Origin: Thermoflavimicrobium dichotomicum
GTDB taxonomy: Bacteria > Bacillota > Bacilli > Thermoactinomycetales > Thermoactinomycetaceae
DNA: 64,000 bases
Direction of reading: 5' to 3'
Assembly: GCF_900114055.1 (NCBI RefSeq)
Contig: NZ_FORR01000011.1
Location: forward strand, 1-64,000
In this document: positions 52,309-60,734 of the stretch, in pieces
Numbering within the stretch: position 1 is the first letter of the stretch
Layout of the letters: every line of letters begins with the position of its first letter
Made by a program: the position numbers and the translations under genes
Notes under the pieces: model-generated
What the model was told of the DNA's origin: nothing
Seen by the model: only the letters and a program-made list of their open reading frames with translations
Databases searched by the model: none

Positions 52309-54948
52309 TTGGCTAAATATACTCCCATGATTCAGCAGTACTTGTCGATTAAGGCACAATATCCTGATGCCTTTTTATTTTTTCGCTTGGGCGATTTTTA
52401 TGAAATGTTTTTTGATGATGCGAAAAAAGCAGCTGAAGAGTTGGAAATTACACTGACAGGGCGAGATGGGGGCGGAAATGAACGGATTCCGATGTGCGGC
52501 GTTCCCTATCATTCAGCCCATTCCTATATTGAAAAATTGATTTCAAAGGGATATAAAGTAGCGATATGTGAGCAAGTCGAAGACCCAGCATCAGCCAAAG
52601 GGGTAGTGAAGCGTGAAGTGGTACGTGTCATTACTCCTGGCACTATCATCGAAGAGAATATGTTGGTAGAACAGGAAAATAACTTCCTGGTAGCTCTGGC
52701 AGGCACTGATCCGTCTTATGCATTGGTAGCGGTTGATTTGTCAACAGGCGAATGTCACATGACGGAGATTTCAGCTTCGATGAATTTCCTGCTTGATGAA
52801 ATATCTGCTTATCGACCCAAAGAAGTGGTGCTGGATGAGGAATTGCTCAAACATGACAAACTCGTTTCCCAGATTAAAGCCCGAATTAAAGCAGTCATCA
52901 CCCCATATACCAATCCGCATGTCGATGAAGAAATGCTTCGCCTACAGTTTCCGCAGTACTCGGAAGTTTGTACGACACATGTCAGAAAGCAAGGATTGGC
53001 CTTGCTATATGCCTACTTGCAACAGACGCAAAAGCGTTCATTGGGACATCTAAACCGGTTGCGTTATTATGATGCCAAACAATATATGATGCTGGACGAT
53101 GCAGCCAGACGTAATTTGGAACTGACATCTACGTTGGGAGAAGGGAAAAAACGCGGATCTTTGTTGTGGCTATTGGACCGTACAGCCACAGCGATGGGGA
53201 GCCGGCTTTTAAAGAAGTGGTTAGACAAGCCTCTTCTTTCCATTGGTGAGATTGAGAAGCGGCAAGATATTGTAGAAGCGTTTTTGGGGGATCTGCTCTT
53301 TTTGGAGGAGATTCGGGAACTGCTCAAGCAGGTGTACGATTTGGAACGGTTGGCGGCCCGGATTGCCTTTGGTTCTGCCAATGCACGTGATCTTAATGCG
53401 ATCAGGAGATCACTTGAAGTCATTCCCCAGTTAAAGGAACGGCTTCAAGCGTCGGGCTGTGCTTATTTGCAACAGATCGGCCAATCCATGGACAGCTGTC
53501 AAGATCTGTGTGAGTTGATTGCCAGAGCGATTGTCGATGAGCCTCCACTTGCTGTCAAAGAGGGAGGTATTATTCGTGAGGGTTATCATCCTGAACTGGA
53601 TCAGTTACGTGATATCCAAAAGAACGGAAAAAGCTGGATTGCCCAGTTGGAGCAGAAAGAACGGGAAGCGACCGGAATCAAATCGTTGAAAATCGGTTAC
53701 AATCGTGTGTTTGGCTATTATATTGAGGTAACCAAATCCAACTTGCGCTATATCCCGGAGGGAAGGTACATTCGCAAACAAACATTGGCCAATGCTGAAC
53801 GTTTTATTACCCCTGAACTCAAGGAAAAAGAACAGCTGATTTTAAATGCATCGGAAAAATCGGTCGAGATGGAATATGAGCTGTTTGTACAGGTAAGGAA
53901 TCACGTTTCTGGTGAAGTACAGCGACTGCAAGCGTTGGCCGAATGGGTGGCAACACTCGATGTACTGCATGCTTTTGCCAAAGTGGCTGAAGCTTATCGC
54001 TATGTTCGTCCAACGTTACATACAGGAGATCAGCTTGTTATCGAAGCTGGGCGTCATCCAGTGGTCGAAGCGGTAACGGAGGAAGGAACATTTGTAGCGA
54101 ATGATGTCGAACTAAACGTTCAGGATCGCCAGGTGTTGTTGATTACCGGTCCCAATATGGCTGGGAAAAGCACCTACATGAGACAGGTGGCTCTCATCAC
54201 GATTTTGGCCCAAATGGGAAGTTTTGTCCCGGCTGACCGTGCAGACATTTCCATTGTAGATCGCATTTTTACCCGGATCGGTGCAGCAGATGACTTGGTT
54301 GGAGGACGAAGCACTTTTATGGTGGAAATGGCTGAAACATGTCATGCGTTAAAAGAAGCAACTCCACGCAGTTTGATATTATTGGATGAGGTAGGAAGAG
54401 GAACGTCCACCTATGATGGCATGGCATTGGCTCATGCGATTGTGGAATATATTCATGATCATGTAGGGGCAAAAACACTGTTTTCCACCCATTATCATGA
54501 ATTGACTAGATTGGAAGACGAATTGGAACGGGTCGTCAATGTCCATGCAGAGTGTATCGAAAAAGACGGTAAAGTGGTCTTTTTACACCGGATTGTACCA
54601 GGTGGAGCTGATCGCAGTTATGGGATTCATGTAGCAGAGTTGGCGGGGCTGCCTGAACCGGTCATTGAGAGGGCAAAAGTCATATTAAATGAATTGGAAA
54701 ACGGGCAAACAGAGGTTGCTGCCACGGTTGTGTCCAATCCAGAGCCAAAAGAAGAGGCAACGCTGGAAGAAATGCAACTTACCTTATTCGATTATTTGCC
54801 AAAAGAGGAAGCAATGACAGTAAAAGAACCACCCGTTTCCAGCAAAGAGCGAGAAGTACTGGAAGCTTTGCGGAACTGGGATCTCATGAATCAGACTCCA
54901 TTTGAGACGATGCAGTTTGTGCTGGAGTTGCAGAAGAAACTGAAATAA
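52309..54948 (+). CDS. mutS: DNA mismatch repair protein MutS
   Basis: An 879-residue ATPase that recognises mismatches and small loops. The N-terminal mismatch-binding motif is FFRLGDFYEMFFDDA (Phe-Tyr-Glu wedge). Connector, lever and clamp domains follow. The ATPase carries Walker A GPNMAGKSTYMRQ, Walker B LILLDEVGRGTSTYDG and the STHYHELTRLE switch. The C-terminal region includes a likely beta-clamp or tetramer segment (MQLTLFDYLP). TTG 52309 follows GGAGGCG with 9-base spacing. It is followed by mutL after 139 bases containing a long hairpin. Confidence 0.97.
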   Translation: MAKYTPMIQQYLSIKAQYPDAFLFFRLGDFYEMFFDDAKKAAEELEITLTGRDGGGNERIPMCGVPYHSAHSYIEKLISKGYKVAICEQVEDPASAKGVVKREVVRVITPGTIIEENMLVEQENNFLVALAGTDPSYALVAVDLSTGECHMTEISASMNFLLDEISAYRPKEVVLDEELLKHDKLVSQIKARIKAVITPYTNPHVDEEMLRLQFPQYSEVCTTHVRKQGLALLYAYLQQTQKRSLGHLNRLRYYDAKQYMMLDDAARRNLELTSTLGEGKKRGSLLWLLDRTATAMGSRLLKKWLDKPLLSIGEIEKRQDIVEAFLGDLLFLEEIRELLKQVYDLERLAARIAFGSANARDLNAIRRSLEVIPQLKERLQASGCAYLQQIGQSMDSCQDLCELIARAIVDEPPLAVKEGGIIREGYHPELDQLRDIQKNGKSWIAQLEQKEREATGIKSLKIGYNRVFGYYIEVTKSNLRYIPEGRYIRKQTLANAERFITPELKEKEQLILNASEKSVEMEYELFVQVRNHVSGEVQRLQALAEWVATLDVLHAFAKVAEAYRYVRPTLHTGDQLVIEAGRHPVVEAVTEEGTFVANDVELNVQDRQVLLITGPNMAGKSTYMRQVALITILAQMGSFVPADRADISIVDRIFTRIGAADDLVGGRSTFMVEMAETCHALKEATPRSLILLDEVGRGTSTYDGMALAHAIVEYIHDHVGAKTLFSTHYHELTRLEDELERVVNVHAECIEKDGKVVFLHRIVPGGADRSYGIHVAELAGLPEPVIERAKVILNELENGQTEVAATVVSNPEPKEEATLEEMQLTLFDYLPKEEAMTVKEPPVSSKEREVLEALRNWDLMNQTPFETMQFVLELQKKLK

Positions 54949-54977
54949 TGGGGAATGTTTGAACGAAAGTGACGAAA

Positions 54978-55040
54978 GAATCGGTTTCTCGCAGATAGAC
55001 GAACAGGTTGACATGAACATATCGAGCGGGAAACCGATTC
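54978..55040. other. Long hairpin between mutS and mutL
   Basis: GAATCGGTTTCTCGC (54978-54992) and GCGGGAAACCGATTC (55026-55040) pair over 15 bp with one wobble, around a 33-base loop. There is no T run after it, so it is not a classical terminator. It may affect mRNA stability or MutS/MutL stoichiometry. Confidence 0.6.
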
Positions 55041-55087
55041 TGGCTTTGATACTGCTTGATGGCTGATGATTGGGAGGTGATACAGGA

Positions 55088-56995
55088 ATGGGAAAAATTC
55101 GCATTCTCGATGATCATTTGGCTAACCAGATTGCAGCAGGAGAAGTCGTGGAACGTCCCGCTTCGATTGTCAAAGAACTGGTTGAAAACGCGATTGATGC
55201 CGAAGCGACCCGGATTACCATCCAAATGGAAGAAGGTGGAATTTCGAGCATCCGGGTTTCGGATAATGGGGTGGGCATGGACCCGGAAGATGCAAAACTG
55301 GCATTTGCTCGACATGCGACGAGCAAGATCAAAAGAGAGCGGGATCTGTTTGCGATCAGAACTTTGGGATTTCGGGGGGAAGCACTGCCAAGCATTGCTT
55401 CCGTGGCTCGTGTAACCTTGACGACCTGCCATGATCCGTCAAAGCCTGCCATATCGGTTCGGATCGAGGGAGGGGAATGGAAAGGAAGCGAAGAAACGGC
55501 GCGCCCTCGAGGTACAGACGTGTTGGTGCAGGATTTGTTTTACAATACACCCGCTCGTTTAAAATACTTGAAAACCGTCAATACCGAAATAGGACATGCA
55601 GCGGATGTAGTCGGGCGGATGGCTTTGGCACATCCTGAAATCGCTTTTACGCTCATACATTCAGGACGTGAACTGTTTCGTACACCTGGAGATGGGAAGC
55701 TGCTGCATGTTTTATATGCCCTCTATGGAAAACAGGTAGCAAGCAAAATGGTACCTATTCATGTGGAAGATATGGATTTTCGCATGACCGGATTTTTCAG
55801 CAAACCTGAAGTGACCCGTTCAAGCCGTTCTTACATGACCCTTATTTTAAATGGACGCTATGTACGCAGTATTCCCATTAGCCAATCCATCGTCCAGGCA
55901 TACGGAACGTTGTTGCCCACAGGACGTTATCCGATCGGTGTATTGCATATTGAAATGGATCCGAAACTTTTGGATGTCAATGTACATCCTTCAAAACTGG
56001 AAGTTCGCTTAAGCAAGGAAAAGGAATGCTGTGAGCTGGTACAAAAAGGCATTAAAGAAGCATTCCAAAAACAGACATTTGTACCGAAAGCGACAAGTCC
56101 AACCAAACTTTCCCCAGGTCAAGGCAGGAGCGCTGTACAGGAGCGTCTTGATCTTGAACCGCCAAGCTCATTCGAAATGGCGAAAGAAAAGAAAGTTTCA
56201 AAGCCGGTCTATCAAGTGATCGGCAAAGAATCAACCCGCTTTGTTCGGGAAGCTGGTTTAAACGAAGAGAAACTGTCATTCAGTACATGGGATCAACGAA
56301 GAAAGCAGAAGGAAGAAGAAAAACCTGTACTTCAAGAAGAGAATCAAGAAGAAACAAGAAAAGAAGAAGAAAAGTTACGGATAGAAACAGAAAGTGTGTT
56401 GCCAAATAAGGACCGATTACCCTATATGTTGCCAGTTGCGCAAATTCATGGTACTTATATTGTGGCACAGGCGGAAGATGGTTTTTATTTGCTGGATCAG
56501 CATGCGGCGCATGAGCGTATTTACTATGAACAGTTCGCACGAAAAATGGGGGAACGAAACCATCGACAGCAGCCATTGTTAATCCCGTTGACGATTGAAT
56601 GTACCCCATCTGAAACCAAGATTCTGGAGTCTTATCTATCCTATTTGCAAGTGTGGGGACTCGAGATCGAACCTTTTGGTGGCTCTACGTTTATTGTCCG
56701 TTCTTATCCAGATTGGTTTCCCAAAGACAGCGAAGAAGAGATTGTTTATGAAATCATCGAATGGCTGAAAGTACATGGCAAAGTCGATACCATGCAGTTG
56801 CGTGATGCAGCTGCAAAAATGATGGCTTGTAAAGCGGCGATTAAAGCCAATCGACATTTGCGGCAAGATGAAATGGAATCCTTGTTATCCCAGTTAAGAA
56901 ACTGTGATAATCCCTTTACTTGTCCGCATGGTCGACCGATTTTTGTCCATTTTTCTACCTACGAATTAGAAAAAATGTTTAAGCGAGTGATGTAA
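55088..56995 (+). CDS. mutL: DNA mismatch repair protein MutL
   Basis: A 635-residue GHKL ATPase. ATP-site motifs are VKELVENAIDA, VSDNGVGM, RHATSKI and LGFRGEALPS. A variable acidic/basic linker (~340-430) leads to the C-terminal domain, which keeps the endonuclease motif LLDQHAAHERIYYEQ, CKAAIKANRHL and CPHGRPI. It should therefore nick DNA, as expected in organisms without MutH. ATG 55088 follows GGGAGGTGATACAGGA; the in-frame TTG 55070 is less likely. Confidence 0.97.
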   Translation: MGKIRILDDHLANQIAAGEVVERPASIVKELVENAIDAEATRITIQMEEGGISSIRVSDNGVGMDPEDAKLAFARHATSKIKRERDLFAIRTLGFRGEALPSIASVARVTLTTCHDPSKPAISVRIEGGEWKGSEETARPRGTDVLVQDLFYNTPARLKYLKTVNTEIGHAADVVGRMALAHPEIAFTLIHSGRELFRTPGDGKLLHVLYALYGKQVASKMVPIHVEDMDFRMTGFFSKPEVTRSSRSYMTLILNGRYVRSIPISQSIVQAYGTLLPTGRYPIGVLHIEMDPKLLDVNVHPSKLEVRLSKEKECCELVQKGIKEAFQKQTFVPKATSPTKLSPGQGRSAVQERLDLEPPSSFEMAKEKKVSKPVYQVIGKESTRFVREAGLNEEKLSFSTWDQRRKQKEEEKPVLQEENQEETRKEEEKLRIETESVLPNKDRLPYMLPVAQIHGTYIVAQAEDGFYLLDQHAAHERIYYEQFARKMGERNHRQQPLLIPLTIECTPSETKILESYLSYLQVWGLEIEPFGGSTFIVRSYPDWFPKDSEEEIVYEIIEWLKVHGKVDTMQLRDAAAKMMACKAAIKANRHLRQDEMESLLSQLRNCDNPFTCPHGRPIFVHFSTYELEKMFKRVM

Positions 56996-56998
56996 GCC

Positions 56999-57784
56999 TT
57001 GTTTGTGACAACTTCATTTCATCCACGACCGAAGCAAATTCAGGAAGCGCAAATGTTAGCCAGAGAATTGGGTGTCCCATATATCAAGCGAAATCGTTCC
57101 TCGCTGACGGAGCTGTTTGCAGAATATAATCATGCGAGTGCGGTGATTATCACCAAACAGGACTGGCGATATGAAGATCATGAGGGACATGTGTTCTTTT
57201 TTCATCCCAGTATGTCCATACTGCGAATAAAGCATATTTTGAAAGGCGAGCCGGACTCGCTGATTGCGAGCGCAGGTATTGAACCTGGTGATACCGTACT
57301 GGATTGTACACTGGGAATGGGAGCCGATGCGATTGTGGCTTCCTTTGTCACGGGAGAAAAGGGACGAGTTGTAGGACTGGAGAGTGAACCAGCCATAGCT
57401 GCAATCGTCAGACATGGCTTGCAAACTTATGACAGCAAACGAAAAGCAGTCAATGAGGCGATGAGGCGTATTGAAGTGATTCAAACAGATTATCGTGAGT
57501 ACTTGAAACAATGTCCTGACCAATCGTTTGATGTCATATATTTTGATCCCATGTTTCGTCAGACCATTAAAGAGTCTTCAGCAATGCAAGCACTAAAGCC
57601 GCTTGCGAATCATGCTCCGCTTGATCCCGAATCTGTCGCAGAAGCCAGGCGTGTTGCTCGCAAAGCTGTCCTTTTAAAAGAGCGTGTGATGAGTGGTGAA
57701 TTCGAACGGCTGGGCTTTACTGTTATTAAAAAAGCGGCTCATTATGCATGGGGAATCATCACACCAGAGGAGGGGGGGAAGTGA
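56999..57784 (+). CDS. SAM-dependent methyltransferase, RsmJ/DUF548-like
   Basis: A 261-residue methyltransferase. Features are DTVLDCTLGMGADAIVASF (motif I), GRVVGLESEPAIAAIVRHGL and FDVIYFDPMFRQTIKESSAM; the DPMFP-like DPMFRQ is characteristic of the RsmJ/YhiQ group, which methylates 16S rRNA in enteric bacteria. The Gram-positive members have not been assigned a substrate to my knowledge. TTG 56999 begins 3 bases after the mutL stop, so translation is coupled. It overlaps miaA by 4 bases (GTGA). Confidence 0.85.
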   Translation: MFVTTSFHPRPKQIQEAQMLARELGVPYIKRNRSSLTELFAEYNHASAVIITKQDWRYEDHEGHVFFFHPSMSILRIKHILKGEPDSLIASAGIEPGDTVLDCTLGMGADAIVASFVTGEKGRVVGLESEPAIAAIVRHGLQTYDSKRKAVNEAMRRIEVIQTDYREYLKQCPDQSFDVIYFDPMFRQTIKESSAMQALKPLANHAPLDPESVAEARRVARKAVLLKERVMSGEFERLGFTVIKKAAHYAWGIITPEEGGK

Positions 57785-58710
57785 ATCAAGATTTACTTGT
57801 CATTGTGGGACCCACAGCTGTAGGAAAAACAGCACTTAGTTTGAAGCTGGCAAAAGAGTTTTCAGGTGAAATCATTTCGGGAGACTCGATGCAGGTATAT
57901 CGTCAAATGGATATTGGTACAGCGAAGGCGACTGTCGAGGAGAGAAAAGAAGTACCACATCATATGATCGACTTGATTGATCCGGATACTTCTTTTTCGG
58001 TGCAGGAGTTTCAACAATTGGCACAGAAGTCTATTTTAGAGGTTTATTTGCGTGGACATCTTCCCATGCTAGTAGGAGGAACAGGGTTATATGTAGAGTC
58101 GATTACACACGGTTACCACATGCCGCGTGTACCGGAAAATCGCGAATATCGGGCAAAGCTGGCAGCCTTGGCCGAGAAGGAAGGAAATGAGGCTTTGCAT
58201 CGTCGGCTTCAGGAAGTGGATCCCGAGACGGCCAGTCGCCTGCATCCCAATGATCGAAGGCGGATTATTCGGGCATTGGAAGTATATAATGAAACGGGAA
58301 AGCGGTTTTCTGAACTGAAGAAGAAGGAACCATCTCCTTATCGCCTGTTGTGGATCGGATTAACGATGCCACGCCCCTTGTTATATCAACGGATCAATGA
58401 AAGAGTGGATCAAATGATGGCCAAAGGGTTGGTCGATGAGGTGCGAAAGTTAAAGGAAAAAGGTTATCACCGTGGTTTGACTTCAATGCAGGCTATCGGG
58501 TATAAAGAAATAATAAGCTACCTTGATGGCGAAATGACATTGGAGGAGGCTGTAGATCTGATCAAAAAAGGAACAAGGAAATTTGCCAAACGTCAGCTGT
58601 CTTGGTTTCGACGGATTCCCGAGATACACTGGTTTGATGTCACACATGACCAAGTATATGCTCAAATTCAGCAACTGGTAGCAGGAAAGTTTCCGTGCTA
58701 TAGAGAATAA
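57781..58710 (+). CDS. miaA: tRNA dimethylallyltransferase
   Basis: A 309-residue enzyme that transfers a dimethylallyl group to A37 of tRNAs reading codons that start with U; the product is then modified by MiaB, encoded 10 kb upstream. The P-loop is VGPTAVGKTALSLKLA, followed by ISGDSMQVYRQMDIGTAKA, LVGGTGLYVESITHGY, HPNDRRRIIRALEVY and TRKFAKRQLSWFRR. GTG 57781, directly behind AGGAGGGGGGGAA, is preferred over an upstream ATG lying inside the previous gene. Confidence 0.97.
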   Translation: MNQDLLVIVGPTAVGKTALSLKLAKEFSGEIISGDSMQVYRQMDIGTAKATVEERKEVPHHMIDLIDPDTSFSVQEFQQLAQKSILEVYLRGHLPMLVGGTGLYVESITHGYHMPRVPENREYRAKLAALAEKEGNEALHRRLQEVDPETASRLHPNDRRRIIRALEVYNETGKRFSELKKKEPSPYRLLWIGLTMPRPLLYQRINERVDQMMAKGLVDEVRKLKEKGYHRGLTSMQAIGYKEIISYLDGEMTLEEAVDLIKKGTRKFAKRQLSWFRRIPEIHWFDVTHDQVYAQIQQLVAGKFPCYRE

Positions 58711-58827
58711 ACTTAAGTAATGTAAAAATACATAGGAGGAGTTACAACAGAAAAATAGTTACAAAGCCAGGTCATGTGTGCGTTTTCCAATTTGATGAAA
58801 ATATAAGTTGAAAGGCAGGTACAGACA

Positions 58828-59079
58828 TTGAAACAGACGATTAATATTCAAGATACATTCCTCAATCAAATTCGCAAAGAATCAGTACCAGTTACCATCT
58901 ATCTAGTCAATGGCTATCAACTGCGTGGTGTAGTCAAAGGCTTTGATAATTTCACTATCATTATTGATAGTGAAGGTAAGCAGCAAATGGTATATAAACA
59001 TGCCATCTCAACCTTCACACCTGCACGCCCCGTTTCTCTGATGTCTTCAGAGGAGAACAAGGAAAATGTAAGCAGATGA
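58828..59079 (+). CDS. hfq: RNA chaperone Hfq
   Basis: An 83-residue Sm-like protein that forms hexamers and binds small RNAs and mRNAs. The Sm1 motif lies in [20 protein letters not shown], and the Sm2 motif is VYKHAISTF, including the conserved YKHA. The N-terminal [20 protein letters not shown] is standard. TTG 58828 has AAAGGCAGGT upstream. It follows miaA after 117 bases; a terminator (59092) closes the miaA-hfq part. Confidence 0.97.
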   Translation: MKQTINIQDTFLNQIRKESVPVTIYLVNGYQLRGVVKGFDNFTIIIDSEGKQQMVYKHAISTFTPARPVSLMSSEENKENVSR

Positions 59080-59091
59080 ATCATGAAAAAT

Positions 59092-59129
59092 CCCGCTTCC
59101 AACGATTTTGTCAGGAAGCGGGGTTTTTT
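59092..59129 (+). terminator. Rho-independent terminator after hfq
   Basis: CCCGCTTCC (59092-59100) pairs with GGAAGCGGG (59114-59122), followed by T6. Confidence 0.95.
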
Positions 59130-59139
59130 CTATCTTTTT

Positions 59140-60678
59140 CTAATTGCTTTTTTTAAGTGAATCAATTTCCTGTTGGATGGCTTTGAGCTTGTTTCGTTTC
59201 TCATCATCGGACAAGTTTGATTTGGATATATATTCCATTTCTTTTTCTCTAACAATACGCATAAGAATTTTTGAGTTTTGTCGTTTGGCGAGATTGTAAG
59301 CTTGGGTATAGTCATTTTTTTGGATATATTCAAGAATGGTCTCCAGATTTTTTTGCTTGTGCTTTTTGGCAAATGCCAGAGCTTGTTGAAAGTCTTGCTG
59401 TTGCATATAAGCGAAAACGATAGAAAAGATCCGTCGTTCATCGAGAGGGATTTTATCTTTTAAAGCGATGATGGTCTTTTTATCATTCTTGATCAAAGCC
59501 TGTTCAAATTGAATGATCGGATGAGTGGGTTTTAATTTTTTAATCGTGTCAAAGTCTCCTATTTTTACATAGGTATTTACTACTTCTTCTGTAAATGCTG
59601 GTTGAAGATCAAGAATTTTCTGTGGCTGCTTCGCGCTTAGATAACTGGATAACACAATTTGAGTATCTTCATTACTTAATCTTTTATAATCAATTTTATC
59701 AAAATATTTGGTAGCCTCTTCAAAACGTTGCATGGCAGCAAGATTTTTCCCTTTTTCTAAATTGAACTTATGTGGATCTGCCTCGGAGTTGGCGGACTTG
59801 AATAAAAAGAAACCGATCCCGCCAATCACAATGGTCGCCAGGCCAATGAGAAATGTTTTTGGTGATTTTTTAGCCTTTGAACCAGGCGCTGGATGAGCCT
59901 TGATCGAATCGGGAGAAAGGGATGGGTTTTGGCTATGGGATTGTTCAACGGAACTGGACGGATGTTTTTCTTCCGGTTGTGATGACTCATGAATGAATTC
60001 TTCATTTTCTTGCTGTTCTTGGGCTGCTTGATGCCATTGATGCAGGGCTTCCAGTCTTTTTGGCAATGATTCTTTTTCGTGTTCAATGATTTCTTCTAAT
60101 TCTGTCAAAAGACGGGCTTTGGTTACCTCTTCAAAAAATTGAATATTGGCTACCTGTTCTTGAGGTGGAAGGGAATGGAACAATTCTTCATCATAGCGAA
60201 ACAGATAGTCAAACATATTTTTGATTTGATCAATGGGGATTCCCTCAAATTCTTCCGTTATAGGCATAACACCACGCAGTCCAACGTAGATCATCCGTGT
60301 TTCCAGTTCTTCTACATGGATAATGATATTGACAGGATCCATAACCAATAGATATTCATTATGTTTTTCGAAAAATTTTCCAATCGAAATAAGTTGTTTG
60401 GCTATTTCCAGTTTCGCTTCCATGGTCAGTCGATCTTTGATAAAAGTGAGAGGAAAATATCCAGGTTCCAGTTGATAACGTATGACCAGAGATTGATTTT
60501 CATGATCCGTCTCCATTTCCAAATCACACGAAATACCCAGATCATACAAGTCAACCAAATCAAATAAGGTTTCTGGTTCTACATCTTTTTTTAATAGCTG
60601 GACCACATAAGTCATTTGATTGGTATGTAAATCATGGGTGAGTGTGCCGCCACTCAAATCATAGGAAATACTTTTCAA
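59140..60678 (-). CDS. Type VII secretion protein EssB/YukC family
   Basis: A 512-residue protein of the EssB/YukC group, a membrane component of Firmicutes type VII (Esx) secretion. The N-terminal ~215 residues form the pseudokinase-like cytosolic domain (EPGYFPLTFIKDRLTMEAKL, NEYLLVMDPVNIIIHVEE). A Ser/Pro-rich linker (~220-270) precedes one membrane helix (~275-295, FLIGLATIVIGGIGFFLF), and a helical external C-terminal domain follows. No EssA, EssC, EsaA, EsxA or EsaB gene is in the window. TTG 60678 follows GGGGGGATT. Confidence 0.85.
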   Translation of the reverse strand: MKSISYDLSGGTLTHDLHTNQMTYVVQLLKKDVEPETLFDLVDLYDLGISCDLEMETDHENQSLVIRYQLEPGYFPLTFIKDRLTMEAKLEIAKQLISIGKFFEKHNEYLLVMDPVNIIIHVEELETRMIYVGLRGVMPITEEFEGIPIDQIKNMFDYLFRYDEELFHSLPPQEQVANIQFFEEVTKARLLTELEEIIEHEKESLPKRLEALHQWHQAAQEQQENEEFIHESSQPEEKHPSSSVEQSHSQNPSLSPDSIKAHPAPGSKAKKSPKTFLIGLATIVIGGIGFFLFKSANSEADPHKFNLEKGKNLAAMQRFEEATKYFDKIDYKRLSNEDTQIVLSSYLSAKQPQKILDLQPAFTEEVVNTYVKIGDFDTIKKLKPTHPIIQFEQALIKNDKKTIIALKDKIPLDERRIFSIVFAYMQQQDFQQALAFAKKHKQKNLETILEYIQKNDYTQAYNLAKRQNSKILMRIVREKEMEYISKSNLSDDEKRNKLKAIQQEIDSLKKSN

Positions 60679-60704
60679 AGGCGAATCCCCCCAATCTCAT
60701 AAAG

Positions 60705-60734
60705 AATAGGGGTGGATCATGCCACCCCTTTTAT
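60705..60734 (-). terminator. Terminator-like hairpin between the lipoprotein-like gene and essB
   Basis: AGGGGTGG (60708-60715) pairs with CCACCCCT (60722-60729). A T-rich segment follows on the minus strand, so it can end the gene at 60735-62090 before essB. Confidence 0.7.
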
